Assembly (NCBI RefSeq): GCF_003369575.1
Contig: NZ_PIOC01000023.1
Coordinates: 108,857-172,856 of the forward strand
Direction of reading: 5' to 3'
DNA: 64,000 nucleotides
From: Oceanobacillus arenosus
Lineage (GTDB): Bacteria > Bacillota > Bacilli > Bacillales > Amphibacillaceae
The position numbers were made by a program, and so were the translations under genes. Within the stretch, counting starts at the first letter, position 1. Each line of letters starts with the position of its first letter. Shown here piece after piece: positions 51,869 through 59,906 of this stretch. The notes beneath the pieces are model-generated. The model was not told the DNA's origin. It did not search any database and was given only the letters and a program-made list of their open reading frames with translations.

Positions 51869-53371
51869 ATGGTTTTCACTTTTCCACGAGAAGAAGAAAT
51901 TACACCGGAAGTAGTAAACGACTTTATAAAACTTCACCAGGCAGAAGTGCCGCGATATAAAAGGCTTAAAAATCAATATGAGAGTAAAGCGCCTATTTTA
52001 GATCAAGAAGCTAAAGCTGAATATAAACCCGATAACCGTTTAGTGGTCAATTATGCCAAATACATAGTTGATACGTTTAACGGTTATTTTATTGGGATTC
52101 CTATCAAGGTAAGTCACGATGATTCAAAAGTTGATGAGCAAGTCGATACTTTTTTAAAAATAAATGACATGGATGATAACCAAGCGGAATTGTCTAAGAT
52201 TTGTTCAATTTATGGGCACGGCTTTGAATTCCTGTACCAGAACGAAGAATCAGAAACGTGCTGCACTTATAATGATCCATTGGATATGTTTATCGTCTAC
52301 GATGATACAATCGCACAGGAGCCTTTATTTGCGGTTAGGTATCAAAAGACAGATGATGGGATAAAAGGACAACTGTTTACAACATCTGAAGAAAAAGTTA
52401 TTGCAGAAGGAAAAGACGGATTAATATTATCCGATGAAAAAACACACTTTTATGGCAACGTGCCGATTATCGAATACATCGAGAATGAAGAAAGACAATC
52501 TATCTTCGAATCTGTAGAATCATTAATCAATGCATTTAATAAAGCTATATCAGAAAAAGCGAATGACGTTGACTACTTTGCGGATGCTTATATGAAATTG
52601 CTGGGGATGGAATTAGACGAAGATGGAATGCGAAATATTAGAGATCATCGCATTATTAACTTATTTGGCAGCGAAGAAGTTTCAAAGTTGGTTGTAGAAT
52701 TCATGGAAAAACCAAACGGTGATGCCAGCCAAGAGCATTTATTGGACCGTATAGAGCGACTAATTTATCAGATAAGTATGGTTGCAAATATTAACGATGA
52801 ATCATTCGGAAATGCATCTGGAGTGTCGCTAGAATTTAAGCTGCAGCCAATGAAAAACCTCTCATCCATGAAAGAAAGAAAATTTACTAGCGGGATGAAT
52901 AGACGCTTCAAAATGGTGTTTAATCTACCTACTAATATCGAAACTAGCAAGAAAGATGAATGGCGAAATCTTGTTTATAAGTTCACTCGAAACATCCCTA
53001 GAAATATATCGGATGAAGCTGACGTAGCCTCATCGTTAGCGGGAGTTGTTTCAAAGGAAACGCAGCTATCAGTCTTGTCTGTAGTGGATAATGTCAAAGA
53101 TGAAATTAAGCGTATCGAGGAAGAAAAGCCTAAAGCTTACCCTACTAATCCTAGTGGGGATTTTTTAATAGAAGATAAAGTTGAGATAGGCAGTACTGGG
53201 CAAGCACCGCCAGAAGAAATCAAGGCTTTAAATGGTGCCCAAATAACCTCTGTGTTGTCTGTCTTAGAAAAGGTAAAACTAGGAGATATAACAAGGGAAC
53301 AAGCCATCGCCATTATAGTTGACGGACTTAAATTGGATTCGGAAGTTGTACGTAAGATTGTAGGAGGTTGA
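51869..53371 (+). CDS. Portal protein (SPP1 gp6-like)
   Basis: A 500-residue protein that forms the dodecameric ring at the packaging vertex. It shows the SPP1_gp6-type pattern: PDNRLVVNYAKYIVDTFNGY then FIGIPIKV near the start, and IPIIEYIENEERQSIFESVE-like central features (here VPIIEYIENEERQ), then SGVSLEFKLQPM. The ATG follows the terL stop at once, behind GGAGGG. It is followed by the small 53377 gene and then the gp7-like gene. Confidence 0.93.
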   Translation: MVFTFPREEEITPEVVNDFIKLHQAEVPRYKRLKNQYESKAPILDQEAKAEYKPDNRLVVNYAKYIVDTFNGYFIGIPIKVSHDDSKVDEQVDTFLKINDMDDNQAELSKICSIYGHGFEFLYQNEESETCCTYNDPLDMFIVYDDTIAQEPLFAVRYQKTDDGIKGQLFTTSEEKVIAEGKDGLILSDEKTHFYGNVPIIEYIENEERQSIFESVESLINAFNKAISEKANDVDYFADAYMKLLGMELDEDGMRNIRDHRIINLFGSEEVSKLVVEFMEKPNGDASQEHLLDRIERLIYQISMVANINDESFGNASGVSLEFKLQPMKNLSSMKERKFTSGMNRRFKMVFNLPTNIETSKKDEWRNLVYKFTRNIPRNISDEADVASSLAGVVSKETQLSVLSVVDNVKDEIKRIEEEKPKAYPTNPSGDFLIEDKVEIGSTGQAPPEEIKALNGAQITSVLSVLEKVKLGDITREQAIAIIVDGLKLDSEVVRKIVGG

Positions 53372-53376
53372 AGTTG

Positions 53377-53664
53377 ATGAAGTATCGTAAAAAGCCAGTT
53401 GTTATTGAAGCCTTTAAATTCTATGTTGATCCAATGCCCGATTGGTTTATGGATAAGGTTTCAGCAAATGAAGTTATCCTTATGAATTGTAATTATGATA
53501 GATACTCTATTGAAGAAGCATATTGCAAGATTGAAACGTTAGAAGGAACGATGGTTGGGAATGGTGGCGACTACATTATAAAAGGTGTTCAAGGCGAGAT
53601 ATATCCTTGTAAGCCAGGTATCTTCGAAAAAACTTATGAAGGAGCTGGGGATAATGGAGAATAA
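53377..53664 (+). CDS. Conserved small phage protein (MKYRKKPVVIEA type)
   Basis: A 95-residue protein with the widespread phage opening MKYRKKPVVIEAFKFYVDPM and a core LEGTMVGNGGDYIIKGVQGE then IYPCKPGIFEKTYE. Such proteins occur at many places in tailed phages and have no confirmed role that I know of. ATG 53377 is nine bases after AGGAGG. Confidence 0.8.
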   Translation: MKYRKKPVVIEAFKFYVDPMPDWFMDKVSANEVILMNCNYDRYSIEEAYCKIETLEGTMVGNGGDYIIKGVQGEIYPCKPGIFEKTYEGAGDNGE

Positions 53665-53890
53665 TACTTATAGAGATGTGCTTAATGAGAGTGTAAAACA
53701 GCTTAGAGAAGCAGTACACGAATTTCTGAAAGCTGCTGAGGAAGTTTGGCAGGAAATCAAAGATTTTTTTGAATCTCATGATTTTGTTGAAACTCCAAAA
53801 GTTAAATACCACGTTCCTGTGAAAGTTTCAATGCAAGATCAAGTTCTCAATCGTAAACCTTTAATGGCGGTCGCTAGGAGTAGGTGTTAA
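53654..53890 (+). CDS. Small hypothetical helical phage protein
   Basis: A 78-residue helical protein (YRDVLNESVKQLREAVHEFL onward) with a basic tail. It starts within the last codons of the previous gene and its stop overlaps the next start (TAATG). The function is unknown. Confidence 0.6.
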   Translation: MENNTYRDVLNESVKQLREAVHEFLKAAEEVWQEIKDFFESHDFVETPKVKYHVPVKVSMQDQVLNRKPLMAVARSRC

Positions 53891-54789
53891 TGGCTAAAAG
53901 TAAATCCTACTGGGAAAAACGAATGGAACAGCTTTATACTTCCCAAGATAAACTGAATATCAATTTTGATAAGAAAATGCGTAAAGAATACCACCGTCTA
54001 GAAACTAATATCCAGAAGGAAATTGCCAGTTATTATAGCAGGTTTGGTAAAGATGATGTAATTCAATATCGTCAACTGGTACAGTCTTTATCTTCAAGCG
54101 AACGTGATCTTCTTTATAAAGATTATGAAGAATTTGCTCGTAGGAATCCGCAGTATATGCAGCTAATGCCTATTAGAGAATCTATTTATCAGTTAAATAG
54201 ATTAGAAGGATTGCACTTATCCATTAGGATGCAGATGGTAGAGTTAGGAGCCTTTGAACAGGAAGGCTTTGACAAGTTGCTAAAGGAAGCATACGAAAGA
54301 GGATATCTATCATCAATGAAGGGGCTAGACAATGCTTCTTCATTTTTTAGTGTGAACAATATAGCCATGCAGCAAACATTAAATGAAAAATGGATAAACA
54401 GTGGCAACTTTTCAGACCGCATTTGGACCAATAAAGAAAAGCTGTTGAATACATTGAACAATGAAATACGTGACGGAATTATCCGAGGAGATACGTATCA
54501 GAAGATGGCCAGAACTATTGCCCACCGAATGGATGTCGGTGGAAATGAATCATTAAGGCTTATCGTAACAGAAAGCGCCTTTGTATTGAATCAAGCTAAT
54601 AAACAGGCTTTTATGGATGCCTTGATTGAAAAGTACACGATCACAGCAGTAATGGATAGTAAGACAAGCCCTACATGCAGGCACTTGGATGGTGAAACAT
54701 TTGAGTTTAAGGATGCTAAAGTAGGAGTGAATTACCCTCCATTTCATTCTTGGTGTAGAACTACCGTGGTTCCAGAAGAAAATGAATAG
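53890..54789 (+). CDS. Head morphogenesis protein (SPP1 gp7/Mu F-like)
   Basis: A 299-residue minor head protein. A helical N-terminus (SYWEKRMEQLYTSQDKLNIN) leads to the Mu F-type core: YQKMARTIAHRMDVGGNESL, VTESAFVLNQANKQAF, then KTSPTCRHLDGETFEFKDAK and GVNYPPFHSWCRTTVVP. In SPP1, gp7 binds the portal and helps DNA ejection. ATG 53890 is preferred to the in-frame GTG at 53884. Confidence 0.9.
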   Translation: MAKSKSYWEKRMEQLYTSQDKLNINFDKKMRKEYHRLETNIQKEIASYYSRFGKDDVIQYRQLVQSLSSSERDLLYKDYEEFARRNPQYMQLMPIRESIYQLNRLEGLHLSIRMQMVELGAFEQEGFDKLLKEAYERGYLSSMKGLDNASSFFSVNNIAMQQTLNEKWINSGNFSDRIWTNKEKLLNTLNNEIRDGIIRGDTYQKMARTIAHRMDVGGNESLRLIVTESAFVLNQANKQAFMDALIEKYTITAVMDSKTSPTCRHLDGETFEFKDAKVGVNYPPFHSWCRTTVVPEENE

Positions 54790-54800
54790 AGGTGACTGTT

Positions 54801-54956
54801 TTGAAATATAAAGAATTACAAATCATTAAGCACTCATTACAGCATTATATGAATAGACCAAATGCAACTGATAAAGAAATCGAGGAAGAAAGACGTTTAT
54901 TGGAAAAAGTCACAGATAAAGTTGATGAATTGAAAGAAAAATATGAAATTAAATAA
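54801..54956 (+). CDS. Small coiled-coil phage protein
   Basis: A 51-residue charged helix (LQHYMNRPNATDKEIEEERR onward). TTG 54801 follows AGAGGTGACTG. It fills the gap between the head protein and the next gene. No family is recognised. Confidence 0.5.
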   Translation: MKYKELQIIKHSLQHYMNRPNATDKEIEEERRLLEKVTDKVDELKEKYEIK

Positions 54957-55027
54957 ATGGAGGTGATCCAATATCTCCTAGTTACCAGGTGCGGTAACCA
55001 ATTGTAAATCGTGAAGGTGGTGAGGAT

Positions 55028-55279
55028 ATGAGTTTAACTAAAGGGCAATTAATCGAGCAATTCGATAAAGCAAGAGAAGAAAATGCTCCATTTGTTTTTG
55101 TTGGCATTGAAGCAGAGGGAGTACAGGAAACTATTTGCATCCCACAACGTTCATTTGACGAAAAACAAGCATTTTATGAGCGTAGCTACACAGATGATTT
55201 AGTTCACGTTATGAATAAAAATGTGTTTATCAGAGGGTTGGCTCGAGGCGACTCTAAACAACTGGATATTATCGGTTAA
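55028..55279 (+). CDS. Hypothetical phage protein
   Basis: An 83-residue protein (SLTKGQLIEQFDKAREENAP onward) with a good AAGGTGGTGAGG site before ATG 55028. It lies between the morphogenesis and scaffold genes, and a role in head assembly is only a guess from position. A 130-base gap without a convincing gene follows. Confidence 0.6.
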   Translation: MSLTKGQLIEQFDKAREENAPFVFVGIEAEGVQETICIPQRSFDEKQAFYERSYTDDLVHVMNKNVFIRGLARGDSKQLDIIG

Positions 55280-55411
55280 TTTTGCACTAAGCGGTCAATT
55301 GTTAGGTGCTTTTATTATGCTTTTTTATTATGTCCAAACCGTGTCTGATGACTTAAAAAGCTGCATGAGTAAACAGCCCACCAAGGCTATAAAGAGTGAA
55401 GGAGAATGATT

Positions 55412-56047
55412 ATGGAACTTAAAAATAATAGATTTTTACCTTTAAACTTACAATTCTTTGCCGATCCAGACCCAGAGCCAACACCAGATCCGGAACCTAT
55501 TCCCGATCCAGAGCCAACACCGGACCCAGAGCCTATTCCTGATCCAGAGCCATCAAAAGAGAAAACATACTCTCAAGAAGAGATGGAAGAAATCATCAAA
55601 CAAAGAGTGGCCCGTGAAAAAAAGGCAGCAGAGAAAGCAGTTCAAGAAGCTGAGAAGCTAGCAAAAATGAACGAAGAGCAGAAAAGACAATATGAGTTTG
55701 AAAAGCTTCAAAAAGAATTAGAAGATTATAAGAAAAAAGACGCCTATAACACGATGTCCAAAGAAGCGTCTAAAATGCTAGTTGAACACGAGATTGTTGC
55801 AGATGAAAAGGTACTGTCATTCGTTGTTAAAGAAACAGCAGACGAAACGAAAGATATGGTTAACGCTTTTGTTGATCTAATCAAGGAAAAGGTGCAAGAC
55901 GGCGTTAAAAAAGCATTAGCAGGCACATCGCCTAAAAAGAACAATACTACACCTGGAACAGCTACTTCAAAAGAAGAAATCATGAAAGAAAAAGATTCAA
56001 TCAAGCGTCAAAAATTAATACAGGAGAACATTCACTTGTTCAAATAA
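55412..56047 (+). CDS. Capsid scaffolding protein (DUF4355-like) with DPEPxP repeats
   Basis: A 211-residue protein. After NNRFLPLNLQFFADPD, an opening common to scaffold proteins of this group, come five six-residue DPEP[TI]P repeats (55466-55553). A long charged coiled coil follows (YSQEEMEEIIKQRVAREKKA onward), and the C-terminus is basic. It lies directly upstream of the major capsid gene, as scaffolds do. ATG 55412 is seven bases after AAGGAG. Confidence 0.8.
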   Translation: MELKNNRFLPLNLQFFADPDPEPTPDPEPIPDPEPTPDPEPIPDPEPSKEKTYSQEEMEEIIKQRVAREKKAAEKAVQEAEKLAKMNEEQKRQYEFEKLQKELEDYKKKDAYNTMSKEASKMLVEHEIVADEKVLSFVVKETADETKDMVNAFVDLIKEKVQDGVKKALAGTSPKKNNTTPGTATSKEEIMKEKDSIKRQKLIQENIHLFK

Positions 56048-56064
56048 TAGGAGGAAAATAAATT

Positions 56065-56934
56065 ATGGCAGCAGAACAAAATTTAACAGTTACAGGCGAT
56101 CTAGCAATCGTACAATCAATCGACTTTGTGGAACGTTTCCAATCAAACTTATCGAAATTAGTAGAAGCATTGGGTGTTACTCGTAAAATGCCAGTTGCAA
56201 ACGGGATGACGATTAAAACGTACACTTCGCAAGTGACAATGGCTACTGAAGATGAAGTGGGTGAAGGGGAAACAATTCCACTTTCTAAAGTTAAAACTGT
56301 ACCTGGTCCATCAATCGAGCTATCATTCAAGAAATTCCGTAAAGCTGCATCGGTTGAATCCATTCAAAAACACGGATACGATCAAGCGATTATCGAGACT
56401 GACGACAAACTTTTAAAAGAAATCCAAAAGGGTATTCGTACTAGCTTCTTCGGTTTTTTAACAACTGGTACTGGAACTGCTTCAGCAACTACTTTACAAG
56501 AGGCGTTTGCGCAGGCATGGGGTAAAATTCAAGTTCTATTTGAAGATGATGCTGCACAAACTGTTGCGTTCGTTAACCCAATGGATATTGCTACCCATTT
56601 ATCAAAAGCAGAACTTTCAACTCAAACTGCATTCGGTTTGCAATACGTTCAAAACTTCGCTGGTGTCGATTTAATAATTATTAACTCATCTGTACCACAA
56701 GGAACAGTATACGCTACAGCACCAGAAAACATCGTATTAGCATACGTACAAATCACAGGTGGAGAAATCAACAAGGCATTTGATTTTACAACTGACCAAA
56801 CTGGATATATCGGTGTTACTCACGATATTCAAAAACAAAACTTAACAGCTGAAACTGTAGCTTTATCAGGTGTTAAATTATTTGCTGAACGCCTTGATGG
56901 AGTTGTTAAAGTAACGATTGCACCAGGAGTTTAA
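56065..56934 (+). CDS. Major capsid protein
   Basis: A 289-residue protein of the HK97-fold type. It starts shortly after the scaffold gene behind AGGAGG. Features include the extended N-terminal arm, TYTSQVTMATEDEVGEGETI in the E-loop region, a helical spine (QAIIETDDKLLKEIQKGIRT), and an A-domain part (AFVNPMDIATHLSKAELSTQ, then TVYATAPENIVLAYVQITGG). The length and position suit the shell protein of a siphophage. Confidence 0.9.
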   Translation: MAAEQNLTVTGDLAIVQSIDFVERFQSNLSKLVEALGVTRKMPVANGMTIKTYTSQVTMATEDEVGEGETIPLSKVKTVPGPSIELSFKKFRKAASVESIQKHGYDQAIIETDDKLLKEIQKGIRTSFFGFLTTGTGTASATTLQEAFAQAWGKIQVLFEDDAAQTVAFVNPMDIATHLSKAELSTQTAFGLQYVQNFAGVDLIIINSSVPQGTVYATAPENIVLAYVQITGGEINKAFDFTTDQTGYIGVTHDIQKQNLTAETVALSGVKLFAERLDGVVKVTIAPGV

Positions 56935-56958
56935 TAAAAAATCGGGAGGTACTAAGAA

Positions 56959-57255
56959 ATGGAATACGTAGTAATTGAAAACTTTATTGATTTAGAAGAT
57001 AAAAATCGTCTTTACGAGGCAAAGCATCCTTACCCTCGTGAAGGCTTTACACCTACGAAAAAACGCTTTGAAGCTTTATCCACTAGCGATAATAAAAAAG
57101 GTAGACCCTTTATTAAAGCAGTAGAATCAGAAGATCCGGAAGATGAATTTCCTAAACACACAGGGGGAGGGTATTACGAACTTTCCAATGGTGAAAGGGT
57201 GCAGGGAAAAGATGCAGCTATTGAGGCGGAGAACGAACTGAAAAGTGGTGAATAA
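56959..57255 (+). CDS. Hypothetical phage protein after the capsid gene
   Basis: A 98-residue acidic protein (MEYVVIENFIDLEDKNRLYE, then GGGYYELSNGERVQGKDAAI). It has the look of small proteins that follow the capsid gene in Bacillota siphophages, some of which are head decoration or fibre proteins. No function is established. Confidence 0.65.
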   Translation: MEYVVIENFIDLEDKNRLYEAKHPYPREGFTPTKKRFEALSTSDNKKGRPFIKAVESEDPEDEFPKHTGGGYYELSNGERVQGKDAAIEAENELKSGE

Positions 57256-57257
57256 CC

Positions 57258-57584
57258 ATGGCTATAGAGACCAGGGTTAAAATTCGTAAGCCTGAAATCA
57301 AACAAGAATTATTAACAGAGTTAGTCAAAACCGCGACGGATCGAATCAATCTGAGGTTAGGGTTAACGATCCTACCCCCTGAATTAGAATCTGTTGCGGT
57401 TGAGGTTGTTTGTGCGATGTTCAATAAGTCCTATCATGAGGGCATCAAGTCGGAGAATGTGGACACGTTTAGCGTTTCCTTTGTGGATGATATTCTTAAA
57501 GAATATGAAGCAGACTTTACTAGATATTTAGAAATGAAAAACAAGCAGGATAATGCTAATAGAGGGGTGCTGAGATTCTTATGA
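57258..57584 (+). CDS. Head-tail connector protein (gp6/gp15-like)
   Basis: A 108-residue helical protein (QELLTELVKTATDRINLRLG, then ESVAVEVVCAMFNKSYHEGI, then DTFSVSFVDDILKEYEADFT), a pattern of adaptor proteins that bind under the portal (SPP1 gp15, HK97 gp6). It overlaps the next gene by four bases. Confidence 0.78.
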   Translation: MAIETRVKIRKPEIKQELLTELVKTATDRINLRLGLTILPPELESVAVEVVCAMFNKSYHEGIKSENVDTFSVSFVDDILKEYEADFTRYLEMKNKQDNANRGVLRFL

Positions 57585-57901
57585 GATTTCAGCCCCTCTT
57601 TTTATTTGAAAATCAAAAAACAGGCGAAGATGAGCTAGGGAATGAAATCAATCAGCTTGTACAATTCAAAGAATCTGATGGTCGCTTCTCCAGTTGGACA
57701 AGCGAAGAAATAGCCTTAGATGTGCGAAATGTTACGGTGAACAATCGTAAAATCATTACGCGCGAATCTAAGGCTAATTTATTGCTTGCTAACAAAGTTA
57801 AGTTTGATGGTAAGTATCACTCCATTTCGGATATTAAAGGCGACGATTATGACCGTTGGCGCGTCCTAGTCGTTAATCGATACGGGACTGAGAAAGCATG
57901 A
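57581..57901 (+). CDS. Head closure protein (SPP1 gp16-like)
   Basis: A 106-residue beta-rich protein (FENQKTGEDELGNEINQLVQ, TVNNRKIITRESKANLLLAN, then KVKFDGKYHSISDIKGDDYD). The order after the connector and before the gp10-like gene is that of head closure (stopper) proteins. Confidence 0.75.
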   Translation: MRFQPLFLFENQKTGEDELGNEINQLVQFKESDGRFSSWTSEEIALDVRNVTVNNRKIITRESKANLLLANKVKFDGKYHSISDIKGDDYDRWRVLVVNRYGTEKA

Positions 57902-58245
57902 AGATAACTTGGAAGGGCGTTGACCGTCTCCAAAAGAAGTTGATTCAAAAAAGTGCGACTGATTTTAGAGCCGTTGAAGAAAAGAACATTCGCGATATTT
58001 ACACACGATCTCAAAAAGCAGGCGGAACTCCTGTTGGCGATTATACAGGCGGTGGACAACTTAGAAAGTCAGCTCAATATCGTAGTGATGAAATGGGTTA
58101 TCTAGCTGAATATGGTCCTCATGTTGAGTATGGCCATCGAACAATCAATGGCGGGTATGTGCCGGGTCAATATTATCTAAAGCGTAATGTTGATACCCAG
58201 CGCCCGATTTATAAGCAAGATTTAAAAGATAAATTGAAAGAGTGA
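57898..58245 (+). CDS. HK97 gp10-like tail completion protein
   Basis: A 115-residue protein. TWKGVDRLQKKLIQKSATDF is the typical N-terminal helix. The block PVGDYTGGGQLRKSAQYRSD with YGPHVEYGHRTINGGYVPGQ marks the HK97 gp10 family, which joins tail to head. It is coupled to the previous gene (ATGA). Confidence 0.88.
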   Translation: MKITWKGVDRLQKKLIQKSATDFRAVEEKNIRDIYTRSQKAGGTPVGDYTGGGQLRKSAQYRSDEMGYLAEYGPHVEYGHRTINGGYVPGQYYLKRNVDTQRPIYKQDLKDKLKE

Positions 58246-58251
58246 TAGCTT

Positions 58252-58659
58252 ATGATGCAGAAATTAAGCTTTACCGATGTATTGGCTTCCGTCATAAAAA
58301 AAGTACAAGCTAATACAGGTTTACGTTGCTATGATAGCGTACGGAAAGATGCACCAATGCCATATTACCACGCTGAGTTTTTAGGATCCATTCCAGAGAA
58401 AAGTAAGACTATGGAAAAAGATAGATATCAAGTTGTCATCCACGTTTTTACTGAAGGAGACGGATCAACAAAGGTATTTGAAGCTATCCACAAGTTAGAA
58501 GAAGCTTTGACAGAAGAAATTGAGCTACCAGGAGATTATGAGGTTACGCTTCAAGTGCCGAATGGAGTGTCTCAAATTCTTGATGAAGCTGACGAAACGA
58601 AGCATGCCGTTATTGGTTATGATTTCGTTGTTTTCTCGGGTTACAAAATGAAAATTTAA
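58252..58659 (+). CDS. Tail terminator/completion protein
   Basis: A 135-residue protein (YHAEFLGSIPEKSKTMEKDR, then YQVVIHVFTEGDGSTKVFEA, then IGYDFVVFSGYKM). It fits the SPP1 gp17/DUF5072-like position between the gp10-like and major tail proteins, where the tail terminator is expected. ATG 58255 is an equal alternative start. Confidence 0.75.
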   Translation: MMQKLSFTDVLASVIKKVQANTGLRCYDSVRKDAPMPYYHAEFLGSIPEKSKTMEKDRYQVVIHVFTEGDGSTKVFEAIHKLEEALTEEIELPGDYEVTLQVPNGVSQILDEADETKHAVIGYDFVVFSGYKMKI

Positions 58660-58671
58660 GGAGGAATATAA

Positions 58672-59148
58672 ATGTCTACAGAATTACACACAGAACTGAC
58701 AGGAAAGCTACAGAAAGCTATTGCTGGTAAAGATATCTTACTATCATTGTGGGATACAACCGGCAGTACATTACTAGCCGTTGCAGGTCAACAAGGTCTT
58801 ACAATCAACCGTGATAAAGATACCATTGAAGTTACATCAAAAGATACTGAGGGCGGTTGGAAAGAATTTTTAGGTGGTCTTAAAGAGTGGTCAATCGATA
58901 ATGATGGCGTTTATGTACGTGAACATGAATCTCATAAGCTATTAAAAACGCTTTATGAGGGAGATGATCCAGTATTAATTAAAGTAACCAATCAGAAAAC
59001 GAAAACCGATATGTTCGGCGGACTTGCTATTTTAACAAGTTATCCAATCGAAGCACCTTATGATGATGCAGTAACATACACAATTGCATTACAAGGTACA
59101 GGCGCATTTGTAGATTTAGAAGATGAAGCAACACCACCAGCAGTCTAA
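58672..59148 (+). CDS. Major tail protein (TP901-1-like)
   Basis: A 158-residue tube protein. The opening ELHTELTGKLQKAIAGKDIL then LSLWDTTGSTLLAVAGQQGL and TINRDKDTIEVTSKDTEGGW is typical of TP901-1-type major tail proteins of siphophages. Length, strong AAGGAGGA site and position before the chaperone genes agree. Confidence 0.92.
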   Translation: MSTELHTELTGKLQKAIAGKDILLSLWDTTGSTLLAVAGQQGLTINRDKDTIEVTSKDTEGGWKEFLGGLKEWSIDNDGVYVREHESHKLLKTLYEGDDPVLIKVTNQKTKTDMFGGLAILTSYPIEAPYDDAVTYTIALQGTGAFVDLEDEATPPAV

Positions 59149-59172
59149 AAATAGAATTGGAGAGTGAATTAA

Positions 59173-59475
59173 ATGTTTGAAGTAAATGGAGTATCTTACA
59201 CACTAAAATATAATCAAAAGAAATTAGAGACAATTGAAACAGTAGCCAAAACAAGCGTACTAGGAGAGATTTCAAAAGGGAACGGCTTCTTACCTTACAA
59301 CGTATTGAAATACTTGTTCTCGCTAGCTCTAATCGAAGAAAACACTAATTCAGTTGTAAAGCAGAAAGAAGCTGCTGAAATGTTTGAAAAGATTATTGAA
59401 GAAAATGGATTGGCAACGGTGAATACAGTTATCGTTGAAAAATTACAAGAAGATTTGGGTTTTTTGTTCCGCTAG
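59173..59475 (+). CDS. Tail assembly chaperone (gpG-like)
   Basis: A 100-residue protein (MFEVNGVSYTLKYNQKKLET onward) that in tailed phages coats the tape measure during assembly. The frame ends at TAG 59473-59475, a few codons after a slippery run (59457-59466). A fraction of ribosomes should shift back one base there and make a longer GT fusion. Confidence 0.88.
   Translation: MFEVNGVSYTLKYNQKKLETIETVAKTSVLGEISKGNGFLPYNVLKYLFSLALIEENTNSVVKQKEAAEMFEKIIEENGLATVNTVIVEKLQEDLGFLFR
59457..59466 (+). other. Programmed -1 frameshift site (slippery GGGTTTTTTG)
   Basis: In the gpG frame the bases read G-GGT-TTT, the classic X-XXY-YYZ heptamer, and the next overlapping heptamer T-TTT-TTG also fits. 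After a one-base back-shift the reading continues FFVPLELIESDLPNDYDPTP and stays open to 59903. Confidence 0.88.
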
Positions 59476-59903
59476 AACTGATCGAAAGTGACCTACCTAA
59501 CGATTACGACCCAACACCTCATGATATTAGAATAGCGGAATTAGCTATGGACTTTTCTTACGAAAGGGACTTGGCTTTTTTTGTTGTTCAAATTGGCATT
59601 AGTAGAAGCGAATTCGATCTATTAACCGAAAAAGAAAAGTTATTCATTCGAAAAGAACATGAAAATAAATTCATTTCAGATACAACTTGGTTACGTAACG
59701 CTGTTCATAATGCGGAATTGAATGCCAATCGCAAAAAATCTAAGAAGTTTATTGACCTGTTTCCTAAGAAGCAAAAGGCTGATAAAGAATACAACAAAAA
59801 TTCCATTAAGAACATCTTGGCTATGGAAGAAGAAAAAGGTAAAGGTTGGGTTGCTTTAATTTATAAGGCGAATGGAATGCCAACTCCTAAGAAGGGAGGT
59901 TAA
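59463..59903 (+). CDS. C-terminal (T) part of the GT tail assembly chaperone, made by -1 frameshift
   Basis: This frame has no need of its own start. Entered from gpG by frameshift, it adds about 146 residues (FFVPLELIESDLPNDYDPTP, AELAMDFSYERDLAFFVVQI, then ISDTTWLRNAVHNAELNANR), giving a GT protein of about 243 residues. An ATG at 59547 is inside the frame but lacks a good site. It ends just before the tape-measure gene, the standard order. Confidence 0.85.
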   Translation, partial: FVPLELIESDLPNDYDPTPHDIRIAELAMDFSYERDLAFFVVQIGISRSEFDLLTEKEKLFIRKEHENKFISDTTWLRNAVHNAELNANRKKSKKFIDLFPKKQKADKEYNKNSIKNILAMEEEKGKGWVALIYKANGMPTPKKGG

Positions 59904-59906
59904 TGG

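Noticed and set aside
55221..55409. Frame of 62 residues overlapping the end of the 55028 gene
   Set aside because: It has no ribosome binding site, overlaps a better gene by 59 bases and has a composition unlike its neighbours. The gap 55280-55411 is left as non-coding.
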